Positions 43,825 to 53,513 are shown, numbered from the stretch's first letter. The stretch is 64,000 nucleotides of DNA from Halomonas sp. 25-S5 (GCF_029889845.1 NZ_JARANV010000004.1:1-64000); one strand, 5' to 3'. Translations and numbers: made by a program. Notes: a model not told the origin generated them from the sequence alone.

Positions 43825-44006
43825 GCACTCGCTAGTCAGTTTGCTGGATCTTTTTTATCACTCGCTGTCGCCGCATGCCAACGCCGGGTATCGCAGCGGG
43901 GTCGCGGATAACCGCGATCAGTGCGGGCCCCTGCTCGAGGATGGCGCTGACTGAAACAAGCGCAAAGCTGATAGAGTTCACACAGGCCCCTCTGGAGCGA
44001 ACACCC

Positions 44007-45398
44007 ATGAATGCGCCTGCAAATCCGCGAACCCTGACCGCCCTGCTGCTGTCGCTGGCCCTGCTCCAGGGCTGCGAGCCGGGCGACCCCCCGGTCACGC
44101 TGCTCGACCCGCCCGAGCCGGGCGAGACGCTGAAAGTGGCCACCCGCAACGCCGCCACCACCTACTACCTCGACCGCGACGAGACCCCCGCCGGACCGGA
44201 GCATGACTTGGTCCAGCAGTTCGCCGAGGCCCATGACTGGGAGCTCGAGTGGACGCTGCAGGACTCCACCGCCGGGGTATTGCAGGCCCTGGAGACCGGC
44301 GAAGTCGACCTGGCTGCCGCCGGGCTGACCCACCTGCCCTCCCGCGACGCGCGCTTCCGCCGCGGCCCCGGCCATACCGACATCGTCGAGCAGCTGGTCT
44401 GCCACCGCGACATGCGCCCCCTGCCGCGCCGCGTGGAGGAGCTGGCCGGCGTCGAGATCCGCGTCACGGCGGGCTCCAGCTATGCTGAGAAGCTCGAGAG
44501 CCTGGTCAACCGCCACACCGGCATCGCCTTCGAGGAGGACCCGCGCACCACCGAGGTACTGCTGGCCGAGGTGGCCGAGAGGCGCATCGACTGCACCCTG
44601 GCCGACTCCAACATCGTGCGGGTGGTGCGCCGCCACTTCCCGCACCTGGAGGTCGCCATGAACCTGACCAGCGGCGACCGGCTGGGCTGGTACCTGCCCG
44701 CCGGCCATCAGGCACTCGCCGACATGGCAAAGCAGTGGATGGCGAGCGCCGAGGGTCAACAAAGCGTCGCGGCGATGAAGGACCGCTACTACGCCTACAT
44801 CGGCGAATTCGACTTCGTCGACCTGCGCGCGCTTAACCGGCGCATCGACGAGCGCCTGCCCTCCTTCCTCGATCTCTTCCTGGCGGCCGAGGAGACCACC
44901 GGGATGCCGGCTGACCTGCTCGCGGCCCTGGCCTACCAGGAGTCGCACTGGGACCCCCGGGCCGTCTCGCCCACCGGTGTGCGCGGCATCATGATGCTGA
45001 CCCGCAACACCGCCGAATCCCTCGGCGTCACCAACCGCCAGGACCCGGCCGCGGCGATCGACGGCGGCGCGCGGTATCTCGCCGACCGCCACCGGCGCCT
45101 GCCCGAGACGATTCCCGAGCCGGACCGCACCTACCTGGCCCTGGCGAGCTACAACATCGGCCGTGGCCACCTGCTGGACGCCCGGCAACTGGCGCGCGAT
45201 CTGGGCAGGGACCCGGACTCCTGGGAGGACATGAAGGAGGTGCTCCCGCTCAAGGCCGACAAGCGCTACTACCCGCAGACCCGCTACGGCTATGCGCGGG
45301 GCTACGAGCCGGTGCACTACGTCCAGCGGATCCGCAACTACCAGGACGTGATCGCCGCCGCGGTGGAGCTGGAGCTGTCGCCGTCCGGCGGGGAATAA
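44007..45398 (+). CDS. mltF: MltF, membrane-bound lytic murein transglycosylase F
   Basis: 463 residues from ATG 44007, GGAG upstream. A lipoprotein signal ends LLQGC near residue 22. The middle is a substrate-binding-protein-like domain (LKVATRNAATTYY...), then a lysozyme-like domain with the catalytic Glu in AYQESHWDPRAVSPTGVRGIMMLT near residue 313. It cleaves peptidoglycan at the inner face of the outer membrane. Length and domain order match MltF. Single gene. Confidence 0.93.
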   Translation: MNAPANPRTLTALLLSLALLQGCEPGDPPVTLLDPPEPGETLKVATRNAATTYYLDRDETPAGPEHDLVQQFAEAHDWELEWTLQDSTAGVLQALETGEVDLAAAGLTHLPSRDARFRRGPGHTDIVEQLVCHRDMRPLPRRVEELAGVEIRVTAGSSYAEKLESLVNRHTGIAFEEDPRTTEVLLAEVAERRIDCTLADSNIVRVVRRHFPHLEVAMNLTSGDRLGWYLPAGHQALADMAKQWMASAEGQQSVAAMKDRYYAYIGEFDFVDLRALNRRIDERLPSFLDLFLAAEETTGMPADLLAALAYQESHWDPRAVSPTGVRGIMMLTRNTAESLGVTNRQDPAAAIDGGARYLADRHRRLPETIPEPDRTYLALASYNIGRGHLLDARQLARDLGRDPDSWEDMKEVLPLKADKRYYPQTRYGYARGYEPVHYVQRIRNYQDVIAAAVELELSPSGGE

Positions 45399-45438
45399 GC
45401 ACGGGGAGAGTGAGGGTCTCGCGCGCGGAGCCGGCGTC

Positions 45439-46383
45439 CTAGGCCTGGCAGAACGAGCGATTGCGACCGGCCCGCTTGGCGGCATAGAGCGCCTCGTCCG
45501 CCCGCTGCAGGAGGGCATCCGTGGAGGCATCCCCCGCGCCCAGGGTCGCCACGCCGGCACTGGTGGTGACACTCACCCGCTCGCCGTTCTCCTCGAGGTC
45601 GAGGCCCTCGGTTTGGCGGCGCAGGCGCTCGGCCAGTGGCAGGGCCCCCTCCAGGCCGGTGGCCGGCAGCAGCACCACGAATTCCTCGCCGCCGATGCGC
45701 CCGAACAGGTCCTCCCGGCGCAGCAGCGAGCGGACCCCGGCGGCAAAGGCCTGCAGCACCCGATCGCCCGTGGCGTGCCCCCAGTGGTCGTTGATCCGCT
45801 TGAAGTGGTCGAGGTCGAGCATCACCAGCGAGAGAGCATCGCCATGGCGCCGGGCGCGGGCGAGCTCCTCGGCGGCCCGCTCGAAAAAGTGGCGACGGTT
45901 GGCGGCGCCGGTCAACGGGTCATGTTGGGCCAGTTGCTCCAGGGCGTGCTCCACCCGCTTGCGCGCCGTGATGTCGCGGAAGAACCAGACACGGCCGACA
46001 TAGCACTGGTCCTCCCCCCAGAGGGCCCTGGAGTGGCGCTCCAGAGTGCGGCCATCCCGGCACTCCAGCTCACAGTGGTCCTCGAGCAGGGGGTCGGCGT
46101 AGAGCATCATCACCCGCTGCAGGAAGGGCTCCGGCTCGTGGATGAGCGGCAGGACCTGCGTCAGGAGGTTCTGGTCGTCCAATCCCGCCAGGTCACCGTC
46201 CTCACCACCCGCGATCGCCCCGGGGGCGATGCCGAACACCTCGAGCAGCCGCTGGTTGTGGCAGAGAATTATCCCCTGATCGTCGACGACGAAAATGCCG
46301 TCGGGCGAGGCTTCGAGGATCGCCTCGAGCAGCGAGCGCTCGAACTTGCGCTCCGGGGTGGCGGGGGCTTGGGTCGATGTCAT
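45439..46383 (-). CDS. PAS diguanylate cyclase
   Basis: 314 residues from ATG 46381-46383; the frame stays open far upstream but the PAS domain begins at about residue 18 from here. PAS (18-145) is followed by GGDEF (155-310) with the GGEEF form of the active-site motif near 231 and RRED as I-site. No membrane segment. It makes c-di-GMP in response to an internal cue. Convergent with mltF. Confidence 0.9.
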   Translation of the reverse strand: MTSTQAPATPERKFERSLLEAILEASPDGIFVVDDQGIILCHNQRLLEVFGIAPGAIAGGEDGDLAGLDDQNLLTQVLPLIHEPEPFLQRVMMLYADPLLEDHCELECRDGRTLERHSRALWGEDQCYVGRVWFFRDITARKRVEHALEQLAQHDPLTGAANRRHFFERAAEELARARRHGDALSLVMLDLDHFKRINDHWGHATGDRVLQAFAAGVRSLLRREDLFGRIGGEEFVVLLPATGLEGALPLAERLRRQTEGLDLEENGERVSVTTSAGVATLGAGDASTDALLQRADEALYAAKRAGRNRSFCQA

Positions 46384-46448
46384 GGCCCCAGTAGAGCCAA
46401 ACCGTTCGTTGATTGCAAAGCCCTCGGCCGGCGGCCTCTTGCCCCCCG

Positions 46449-47063
46449 TCAGGTCGCGAGGCCGGCCCCGCCGGCCAGGTTCACGGCGATGGCCGCCATC
46501 ATCACGCCGATGGTGCCGTCGATCGCCCGCCAGGCCAGGGGCCGGGAGAGCCAGGGCGAGAGCGCCGAGCCGCCCCAGGCCAGCAGGCTGAACCAGAGGA
46601 TCGAGGCGGTGACGGCGCCCGCCACGAAGGTCGCGGCGCTCTGCTGCTGGGCACCGATGGCCGGGATCAGCAGCAGGGTGTCGAGGTACACCTGAGGGTT
46701 GAGCAGCGTGACCGCGAGGGTGGCGAGCAGCACGCCCCGGCGGCCGCGCCCGCCCGAGGCGCCATCGGCCAGCCCCTGCCGGCCAGTGGCGGCACGATGG
46801 AAGGCCTGGGCCGCCAGCCAGGCGAGGAACACCACCCCCAGCCAGCGCAGCGCCTGCATGGCGCTCGGCATGCTCAGCAGCACTGCACTGACCCCGAACA
46901 TCCCGGCGGCCAGCAGCAGCACATCGGTACTCATGCACAGCCCGGCCGACCACCAGTGGTGCTCCCGTCGCACGGCCACTCCCAGCACATAGGCGTTCTG
47001 CGCGCCGATGGCGACGATGATCCCGCCGCACACCACCAGCCCGGTGAGATAGCTCTCCAGCAT
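46449..47063 (-). CDS. argO: ArgO/LysE-type basic amino-acid exporter
   Basis: 204 residues from ATG 47061-47063 with AGGGGAAA upstream. It has about six hydrophobic segments and the landmarks GAQNAYVLGVAVRREH and LLNPQVYLDTLLLIPA, which set the ArgO/LysE branch apart from RhtB. It exports arginine or lysine across the inner membrane. The divergent ArgP regulator gene supports this name. Confidence 0.9.
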   Translation of the reverse strand: MLESYLTGLVVCGGIIVAIGAQNAYVLGVAVRREHHWWSAGLCMSTDVLLLAAGMFGVSAVLLSMPSAMQALRWLGVVFLAWLAAQAFHRAATGRQGLADGASGGRGRRGVLLATLAVTLLNPQVYLDTLLLIPAIGAQQQSAATFVAGAVTASILWFSLLAWGGSALSPWLSRPLAWRAIDGTIGVMMAAIAVNLAGGAGLAT

Positions 47064-47202
47064 CGCGTTTCCCCTGTCCTGGTACCCGTCGAGAACGGCC
47101 AGCATAGCGACGACCCGAGATGCTGAAAAATCATCCTGCTAATATGGCATCAGTTTTGCTTATACTTGAGCGTCCACCAACCCCTCCCGGCAAGGAGAGC
47201 CC

Positions 47203-48072
47203 ATGCTGGACTACAAGCTGCTCCAGGCGTTGGCCACGGTGGTCGAGTGCGGCGGCTTCGAGCGCGCCGGCGAACGGCTGGGCCTCTCGCAGTCGGCGGT
47301 CTCCCAGCGGATCAAGGCGCTGGAGGTCCGCCTGGGGCAGCCGGTGCTGATCCGCCACCCTCGGCTTGCGCCCACCCCGGCGGGCCAGCGGCTGCTCAAC
47401 CATGTCCAGCGGGTCCAGCTGCTCGAGCGCGACCTGCGCACGGCCCTGCCCACCCTGGAGGAGGCCTCGCCCCGGCTGCGCATCGCCGTCAATGCCGACA
47501 GCCTGGCGACCTGGTGGGCCGCGGCCGTCGGCGACTTCTGCCGGGCGGAGGGCCTGCTGCTGGACATGGTGATCGAGGACCAGGACGTGGGGCTCAAGCG
47601 GCTGCGCGACGGCGAGGTAGCGGCCTGCCTGTGCGCCAGCGACCGGCCCATCGCCGGGGCCCGCTGCGTGCCGCTGGGCACCATGGTCTACCACCCCTTC
47701 GCCACCCCGGCCTACATCGCACGCCACTTTCCGGACGGGCCGACGCCCGAGGCCTTCCGCCGGGCAGCGGCCATCGTCTACGGCCCCCATGACCAGCTGC
47801 AGCACCGCTTCCTCGCCAGCTGCGGCTACCACGGCAGCTTTCCCTACCATCTCTGCCCCTCGTCGGAGGGCTTCGTGCGCCTGACCGGCGCCGGCATGGG
47901 CTACGGCATGTTGCCGCGGATGCAGGTGGCGTCGCTGGTGGCCGAGGGCCGGCTGGCCAGCATCGCCCCCGAATGTTCGCTCGCCGTGCCGCTCTATTGG
48001 CACTTCTGGCGTCACAGCGGCGAGGTACTGGAGCGGCTGACCGGGGTGCTGGGCGAGGTCCGGCTTAGCTAA
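47203..48072 (+). CDS. argP: ArgP (IciA), LysR-type regulator of argO
   Basis: 289 residues. The helix-turn-helix is seen in MLDYKLLQALATVVECGGFERA and LSQSAVSQRIKALE, and the effector domain shows INADSLATWW in the ArgP form. ArgP with arginine activates argO, and with lysine holds it silent. It is divergent from argO across 140 bases that contain a TATACT -10-like element at 47161-47166 facing this gene. Confidence 0.92.
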   Translation: MLDYKLLQALATVVECGGFERAGERLGLSQSAVSQRIKALEVRLGQPVLIRHPRLAPTPAGQRLLNHVQRVQLLERDLRTALPTLEEASPRLRIAVNADSLATWWAAAVGDFCRAEGLLLDMVIEDQDVGLKRLRDGEVAACLCASDRPIAGARCVPLGTMVYHPFATPAYIARHFPDGPTPEAFRRAAAIVYGPHDQLQHRFLASCGYHGSFPYHLCPSSEGFVRLTGAGMGYGMLPRMQVASLVAEGRLASIAPECSLAVPLYWHFWRHSGEVLERLTGVLGEVRLS

Positions 48073-48199
48073 CCCGCTGATTTTCGGTGGTGGATAGTGA
48101 CCGAGGAAGGCGCACCCGGGCTGATCACGAAAAACCTTGCTGCACTGCAACAAAAGCGCCTATGGTGGTAGTGCAATCCCCCTGATGAGGGCAATCGCA

Positions 48200-48316
48200 A
48201 TGACTACCCCACGAGTGCAAGTCCAACCGTTCGACTCCTACGTGCTGAAGTGCTGGGCACACCAGGCTCAGTTGCAGCGAGCCGCCTTCGAAGCCTTCGC
48301 CGCCTACCTGGGCTGA
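48200..48316 (+). CDS. Possible 38-residue small protein
   Basis: ATG 48200 is preceded by GAGGG about nine bases upstream, and the frame gives MTTPRVQVQPFDSYVLKCW...AYLG before TGA. It is Gln/Ala-rich with one Cys, and the end (QLQRAAFEAFAAYLG) could form one amphipathic helix. It lies alone between argP and the 103-residue gene. No family known; support comes from the ribosome site and codon pattern only. Confidence 0.4.
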   Translation: MTTPRVQVQPFDSYVLKCWAHQAQLQRAAFEAFAAYLG

Positions 48317-48445
48317 AGAACCTCACTGACGTGCCGGATGCACTGGCCCGATGGTCGAAAGCCTGTATGATGATTGTGCAACATCTTCAGATACGGAGCA
48401 GAAGACACGATCGATCATTCTTTCAAGCCAGCACGGGAGGTTCTC

Positions 48446-48757
48446 ATGAAGGTCTACAAACCGGAGTGGCAGTGCACGTTTAGCGTAAACGAAGGCGTGG
48501 AAGAATCAGCCAGCTGGAAGGCGCGAATCGCCTGGCGCTTTCGGGAGTTCGCCGACAAGCTGGACGGTGGTGGAAGAACGATCAAGATTGACTGCAACGT
48601 CACCCCCGAAGTGAGCCGTGAGGACGTCGACACCTGCCTGGAGAAGGGCTTCGCCCTGAGCCAGAGCCTGCTCACCCAGCTCGCCCATCAGGCCGCCTGC
48701 GAAGACGTCATGCGTGATGCCAAGGCAGAGCTGTTCGAGGAAGCGCCTCAGCGTTGA
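48446..48757 (+). CDS. Conserved-looking small protein of unknown function
   Basis: 103 residues from ATG 48446, GGGAGG upstream; the frame is open earlier but this start is well supported. The sequence (MKVYKPEWQCTFSVNE, SWKARIAWRFREFADKLDGG, IKIDCNVTPEVSREDVDTC) is mixed alpha/beta with several Cys and no signal peptide. A strong terminator follows, so it is its own transcription unit or ends one. Function unknown. Confidence 0.75.
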   Translation: MKVYKPEWQCTFSVNEGVEESASWKARIAWRFREFADKLDGGGRTIKIDCNVTPEVSREDVDTCLEKGFALSQSLLTQLAHQAACEDVMRDAKAELFEEAPQR

Positions 48758-48789
48758 GGCCGTGACCGTACCTGCAAGTGCCGTCACCG

Positions 48790-48824
48790 CACCCCATTCG
48801 GCCCCAGGTCGAATGGGGTGTTTT
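48790..48824 (+). terminator. Rho-independent terminator
   Basis: CACCCCATTCG (48790-48800) pairs perfectly with CGAATGGGGTG (48810-48820) across a 9-base loop and is followed by TTTT. It ends the transcript of the 103-residue gene. Confidence 0.9.
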
Positions 48825-48898
48825 CGTTCACAGGTTGGTCCGTCCGCCGTCTCTGCATTAGACTGGTCGTCTACTCACCGAAGCGAAGGAGCTGCATG

Positions 48899-49897
48899 AT
48901 GCAATCCCGCTACTTCACCATCAACGACATCCCCCTGGGCACACCAGGGCGCGAGCTGTTCGAGCTGCACGAAGCCGAGTTGGCCGAGCTGGCCGAGGGC
49001 GAGGTGCGCATCCGCAACACCTGGCTGTCGGTGGACCCCTACATGCGCGGACGGATGAGCGGCGTGAAGACGTACATCGACCCCTTCGTCATCGGCGAGC
49101 CGCTGGAAGGCGCCGCGGTGGGCGAGGTGATCGCGTCACGGGATGCGCGCCTGGCCGTGGGCGACAAGGTCCGGCACATGGCCGGCTGGCGAGACATCGC
49201 CCAGCTGCCGGGCGATCAGGTGGAGCCGCTGCCGGGCATCGAGGTGCCGGAACAGGCCTACCTCGGCGTACTCGGCATGCCGGGCATGACCGCCTGGACG
49301 GGCCTGAACCGGATCGCCGAGATGCGCGACGGCGACAACGTGCTGGTCAGCGCCGCCAGCGGCGCGGTGGGCTCGCTGGCCGTGCAGCTGGCCAAGGCCA
49401 AGGGCGGCACCGTGGTCGGCATCGCCGGGGCGCCCGAGAAGCTCGCGTGGCTGGAGTCCCACGGCATCAAGGCGGTGAGCTACCGCGACCGCGACACCCA
49501 GCAGCTGACCGAGGCGCTCAAGGCGGCCTGCCCGGAGGGTTTCGACGTCTACTACGAGAACGTCGGCGGCGTCTGCCTGGAGGCGGCCCTCAACACCCTG
49601 CGAACCGGCGGTCGCATCGCCGTGTGCGGAATGATCGCCCGTTACAACGCCGAGGGGCCAGCGCCAGGGCCGAGCAACCTGGCCATGGTGCTGATCCAGC
49701 GCCTGCGCATGCAGGGCTTCATCATCTTCGACCACTGGGCCGACTATCCGCGCTTCCTGGAAGAAGTCGGCCCGCGGGTGGCCAATGGCGAGATCGACTA
49801 CGCGGAGACCGTCGAGACGGGCCTCGAGCGCACCCCGGACGCCTTCCTGGCGCTGTTCGAGGGCGCCAACACCGGCAAGATGCTGGTGCGGCTCTGA
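48899..49897 (+). CDS. NADPH-dependent oxidoreductase, CurA-like (MDR/zinc-independent)
   Basis: 332 residues; ATGs at 48896 and 48899 follow AAGGAG at four and seven bases, the second is better spaced. The medium-chain reductase fold is clear: STRTTWLSVDPYMRGRM-like start, GMPGMTAWTGL, and the NADP loop VSAASGAVGSLAVQLAK. No zinc ligands are present. It resembles E. coli CurA and leukotriene-B4 dehydrogenase-type 2-alkenal/2-alkenone reductases, which reduce activated C=C bonds. Single gene. Confidence 0.9.
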   Translation: MQSRYFTINDIPLGTPGRELFELHEAELAELAEGEVRIRNTWLSVDPYMRGRMSGVKTYIDPFVIGEPLEGAAVGEVIASRDARLAVGDKVRHMAGWRDIAQLPGDQVEPLPGIEVPEQAYLGVLGMPGMTAWTGLNRIAEMRDGDNVLVSAASGAVGSLAVQLAKAKGGTVVGIAGAPEKLAWLESHGIKAVSYRDRDTQQLTEALKAACPEGFDVYYENVGGVCLEAALNTLRTGGRIAVCGMIARYNAEGPAPGPSNLAMVLIQRLRMQGFIIFDHWADYPRFLEEVGPRVANGEIDYAETVETGLERTPDAFLALFEGANTGKMLVRL

Positions 49898-49927
49898 ACG
49901 ACGCCGGGCATCGGTTGCGGCTGAGCG

Positions 49928-50293
49928 CTACTCGGCCGGCGCTCGCACCACATCATCGACGAGCACGGTGCGCTCATCGCCCCTCACCCGATAGCGCACC
50001 ACCGCCTGCGCGTCGACCGTGCCATACGAAACCCCGTTGACGATCAGCCGGCCGTCGTACCGTTCGACCCGGTCGCCATTGACCGCCACCCGTGCGCTGG
50101 GCCCCGTCAGCACGGCCTCCACCACTGCACCCTCGCCCGAGGCCGAGCTGACCACGGCCGAGCTGATGCTCGACCCCGCCTGGGCAATGCCGGTCATGGC
50201 CAGCAGCGCCAGGCCGAAGACGATATGGCCCAGCAGGGTGGAGAGGGGCGCCACCAGCCCCGCCAGCATTCCACTACTCAAGCGAGCGAACAT
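49928..50293 (-). CDS. Secreted protein of unknown function with borrowed-looking signal segment
   Basis: 121 residues from the ATG at 50291-50293. The first 40 residues form a hydrophobic export or anchor segment (GLVAPLSTLLGHIVFGLALLA) strikingly like the last helix of the DUF6789 protein at 54005 (GLVAPLSMLIAHLIFGAVIGA). The remaining 80 residues (RVAVNGDRVERYDGRLIVNGV) look like a beta domain outside the membrane. No known function. Confidence 0.6.
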   Translation of the reverse strand: MFARLSSGMLAGLVAPLSTLLGHIVFGLALLAMTGIAQAGSSISSAVVSSASGEGAVVEAVLTGPSARVAVNGDRVERYDGRLIVNGVSYGTVDAQAVVRYRVRGDERTVLVDDVVRAPAE

Positions 50294-50405
50294 GGCGCAC
50301 CTCGCGAGGACGGCTACCGTTAGTCAGAGTATAGGCGAGGCAGTCAGGCCGCGCTGTCGCCCAGTGCCTCATGTGTTGCGCCTGATGCGTTGCGGCATCG
50401 GCCCC

Positions 50406-51281
50406 TCAGACCCGGGCCTGGCGCTTGTCCTGGGTCTTCGTCTGGACGTCGCTGGCGTGGTGTCGCTCGTGAAGCTGCAGCGCCGGGTCACCGAAGGTGC
50501 GGTTGACCATGCGCCCGCGCTGCACCGCCGGGCGCGCATCGATCTCCCTGGCCCAGCGCTGCACGTGCGCGTACTCCTGCACCTGCAGGAACTCGCCGGC
50601 GTCGTAGAGACGCCCCAGCGCCAGTTGGCCGTACCAGGGCCAGTTGGCGATGTCGGCGATGGTGTAGGTATCACCGGCCAGAAAACGGGTCTCGGCCAGG
50701 CGCCGATCGAGCACGTCGAGCTGGCGCTTGGCCTCCATGGCGTAGCGATCGATGGGGTACTCCAGCTTCTCCGGCGCGTAGGCGTAGAAGTGGCCGAAGC
50801 CACCGCCCAGGAAGGGCGCGCTGCCCATCTGCCAGAACAGCCAGTTCAGCGTCTCGGTGCGCCCGGCCAGACTGCCCGGCAGGAACTCGCCGAAACGCTC
50901 CGCCAGGTAGAGCAGGATCGCGCCCGACTCGAACACCCGGATGGGCGGCGTTGTGCTGTGATCGACCAGTGCCGGGATCTTGGCGTTGGGATTGATCTCG
51001 ACGAAGCCGCTGCCGAACTGGTCACCCTCGCCGATGCGGATCAGCCAGGCATCGTACTCGGCGTCCTGGTAGCCCAGTGCCAGCAGCTCCTCGAACATCG
51101 CCGTGACCTTGACGCCGTTGGGCGTGCCCATCGAGTAGAGCTGGAAGGGGTGCGTGCCGACCGGCAGCGTCTTCTCGTGGGTGGGGCCGGCGACGGGCCG
51201 GTTGATGCTGGCGAAGGTGCCGCCGCTCGCCTTCTCCCAGGTCCAGACCCTCGGCGGGACGTACTCGGTTCGTTCGCTCAT
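50406..51281 (-). CDS. yghU: YghU-like glutathione S-transferase family disulfide oxidoreductase
   Basis: 291 residues with AAGGAG upstream. The long N-terminus before the thioredoxin fold (YVPPRVWTWEK...NRPVAGPTHEKTLPVGTHPFQLYSMGTPNGVKV) is the YghU hallmark, followed by NPNAKIPALVDH and FESGAILLYLAERF. YghU binds two glutathiones and reduces disulfides. C-terminal helical domain complete. Single gene. Confidence 0.92.
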   Translation of the reverse strand: MSERTEYVPPRVWTWEKASGGTFASINRPVAGPTHEKTLPVGTHPFQLYSMGTPNGVKVTAMFEELLALGYQDAEYDAWLIRIGEGDQFGSGFVEINPNAKIPALVDHSTTPPIRVFESGAILLYLAERFGEFLPGSLAGRTETLNWLFWQMGSAPFLGGGFGHFYAYAPEKLEYPIDRYAMEAKRQLDVLDRRLAETRFLAGDTYTIADIANWPWYGQLALGRLYDAGEFLQVQEYAHVQRWAREIDARPAVQRGRMVNRTFGDPALQLHERHHASDVQTKTQDKRQARV

Positions 51282-51402
51282 GTCAGCTCCTTGTCGGACG
51301 ATGGCTAGCCCACCAAATTACATCAATTACATAGAGATGGACGTGATGTACCCTATCACTTCGACAAACGATAGCCTGTTAAGGTTTCTTCCGCGATCGA
51401 CG

Positions 51403-52071
51403 TCACCCCCGACAGAACGGCCAGACCTGGTAGAAGCGCCGGCAACGAAACTCGGCTTCGCAGGCGGCCAGCTGTGACTGGTAGCGACTCGCCAGGGCGC
51501 CGACCTGGCGGGCGGCCTGCCTCACCCGGGGCTTGTTGCGGTAGCTGCCGCGCCGATACCCCCCGGCCCCCTCGTGGTAGGCCAGATAGAGGTGCTCAGG
51601 GTTGTGCAGCGAGATGCCCAGCTGCCGATGGGTGCGCGCGTTGTACCAGCCGATGAAGTCGGTGGCGTCCTGCATATGGGTGCGGCGCGCGAAGAGGCTC
51701 CCGGCATCGTCCTGGTACTCACCCCAGACCGGGTCCTGCGCCTGCGCATAGCCCCGTGCCGAGGAGGAGCGTGGGCCGGGGAAGATCCCCAGGATACGCT
51801 TGCGGGGCGGGCGCACATGGCTGCGGAACGAGGATTCCCGCTGGACGAAGGCCATCTGCGTGGCGATCGGTGTGCCCCACTGCTCCTGGGCGTCGCGGGC
51901 ATAGTCATACCACTCGGGTTGTTCGCGGAAGATCTCGCAGATGTTGCTCTGATCCTGCGGCGGCGACGGCGCCAGCATGGCACAGCCGCTGGCAAGCAGC
52001 CCGAGTCCCACGATCAGCAACCATCGCACGGCCCGCGCCACCACGCCGGGTGCCCTTCCCTGTCGATCCAT
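51403..52071 (-). CDS. Lytic transglycosylase-like lipoprotein
   Basis: 222 residues from ATG 52069-52071. A lipoprotein signal ends LLASGC near residue 31. The SLT-type domain shows the catalytic Glu in FVQRESSFRS, then SARGYAQAQDPVWGEY, and LYLAYHEGAGGYRRGSY. It should anchor in the outer membrane and cut peptidoglycan. Single gene. The 296 bases upstream to the next start (52072-52367) hold nothing I can support. Confidence 0.85.
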   Translation of the reverse strand: MDRQGRAPGVVARAVRWLLIVGLGLLASGCAMLAPSPPQDQSNICEIFREQPEWYDYARDAQEQWGTPIATQMAFVQRESSFRSHVRPPRKRILGIFPGPRSSSARGYAQAQDPVWGEYQDDAGSLFARRTHMQDATDFIGWYNARTHRQLGISLHNPEHLYLAYHEGAGGYRRGSYRNKPRVRQAARQVGALASRYQSQLAACEAEFRCRRFYQVWPFCRG

Positions 52072-52367
52072 CGATGATCCCACCTGGCCTCCTGATATGT
52101 CGCGACGGATGTTTCGCCCCGCATGATAGCGCTCCGACAGGATGGCGTCTCACACGGCCCGGTGGGCACAGGAGCCATTCGAGGCTTTCCCTCGGCGTCT
52201 CGCCGATGTATCGCGCCGCTAGCGGTGCTCCCACGACATCACCGAAAGTGCCTCGTGACCTGGCGACCTGGCTTGACAGTGAGGGCGTGGCGCGAGCTGG
52301 CTGTCCCCTGAAAGGGCAGCCCCAGACGTTGACGACGGGTTGGCCGCCGAGCGCTACAGTGAATGGC

Positions 52368-53513
52368 ATGAACCCCGACACCTCCTGGCGACGCTACCAG
52401 CAAGCGTTCGCGAGCCTCTCCGGCGATATTTCCGGTGCCTTCGGCGACCTCGGCACCCTCCTCCCGTTCGTGATCTCGGCCATTTCGCTGGGCGTGCTCG
52501 CGCCGACGCCGGTGTTTTTCGGCTTCGCCGCCGGCTACCTGCTGGTGGCCGTGGTCTACCGGCTGCCGATCGCCGTGCAGCCCATGAAAGCGCTAGGCGC
52601 GATCATCCTGACGGGCGGCCTGACCAGCCTAGAAACCGCCTGGGCAGGCACCATCATCGGCGCGGTGCTGCTCACCATGTCCTTCACGCCGCACCTGGTC
52701 CGACTCGCCCGCGCACTGCCGCAATCAGTGGTCACGGGGCTGCAGGCGGGTTTGGGTTTGATGCTTGGCGTTCTGGCAGTGGACATGATGGGCGCGGGCT
52801 GGCTTATCGCCCTGCCGGCGCTGGCGCTGCTCGCCCTCTCGTGGATCTGGCCGCGCGGCCCCTGGGCGCTACTGGTCGTCGGCGGCGCTCTGCTGAGCGA
52901 CTCGACCGCCACTCTCCCCCTGGCCGCGGGCTCGTCCCCGGAAAGCCTCGAGCTGTCGATGCCCGCCGTGGCCGAGGGGTTAATGGCGCAGTTGCCGTTG
53001 ACCCTGCTCAACGCCGTGGTCGTGGCGACGGCGGTCGCGCATTCGCTCTTTCCCGATTCGGCCCGACGGGTCAGCGAACGTCGCCTGGCCGCCACCAGCG
53101 GGCTGCTCAATCTGGCGCTGGTACCCTTCGGCGCCATGCCCATGTGCCATGGTGCCGGCGGCATTGCCGCCCACTACCGCTTCGGCGCACGCAGCCTCAT
53201 CGCCCCGCTGACTGTGGCTGCCGCCTGCGTCCTGGCCGCCCTCCAGGGCCCCACGGTGATCGCATGGCTGGCCGCGATTCCAACACCGGTGATCGGCGCC
53301 CTGCTCGCCAATGCCGCGATCGAGCTGATGCTCGGCAAACGACTGTTCGACGCTCGCCCCGACTGTCGCCCGGTAATCGCCGCCACGGCCCTGGGCACAC
53401 TCTTTGGGGGAGCCCTTGTCGGCCTGGCGATGGGGCTTGTCTCCGACCGCTTGCGCCTGCATGTTAAGCACAGGCGCGCCGCAAGGGCGCCACAGGATGG
53501 GGGCGATAGCTGA
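52368..53513 (+). CDS. MOT1-type molybdate (sulfate-like) transporter
   Basis: 381 residues from ATG 52368, a start with weak ribosome-site match; longer in-frame starts lack homology. About ten membrane segments. AFGDLGTLLPFVISAISLG and, in the second half, PMCHGAGGIAAHYRFGARS match the two signature motifs of MOT1-type molybdate carriers of the SulP-like superfamily. The molbindin gene 66 bases downstream supports molybdate as substrate. The stop lies in a 7-bp tandem repeat. Confidence 0.88.
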   Translation: MNPDTSWRRYQQAFASLSGDISGAFGDLGTLLPFVISAISLGVLAPTPVFFGFAAGYLLVAVVYRLPIAVQPMKALGAIILTGGLTSLETAWAGTIIGAVLLTMSFTPHLVRLARALPQSVVTGLQAGLGLMLGVLAVDMMGAGWLIALPALALLALSWIWPRGPWALLVVGGALLSDSTATLPLAAGSSPESLELSMPAVAEGLMAQLPLTLLNAVVVATAVAHSLFPDSARRVSERRLAATSGLLNLALVPFGAMPMCHGAGGIAAHYRFGARSLIAPLTVAAACVLAALQGPTVIAWLAAIPTPVIGALLANAAIELMLGKRLFDARPDCRPVIAATALGTLFGGALVGLAMGLVSDRLRLHVKHRRAARAPQDGGDS

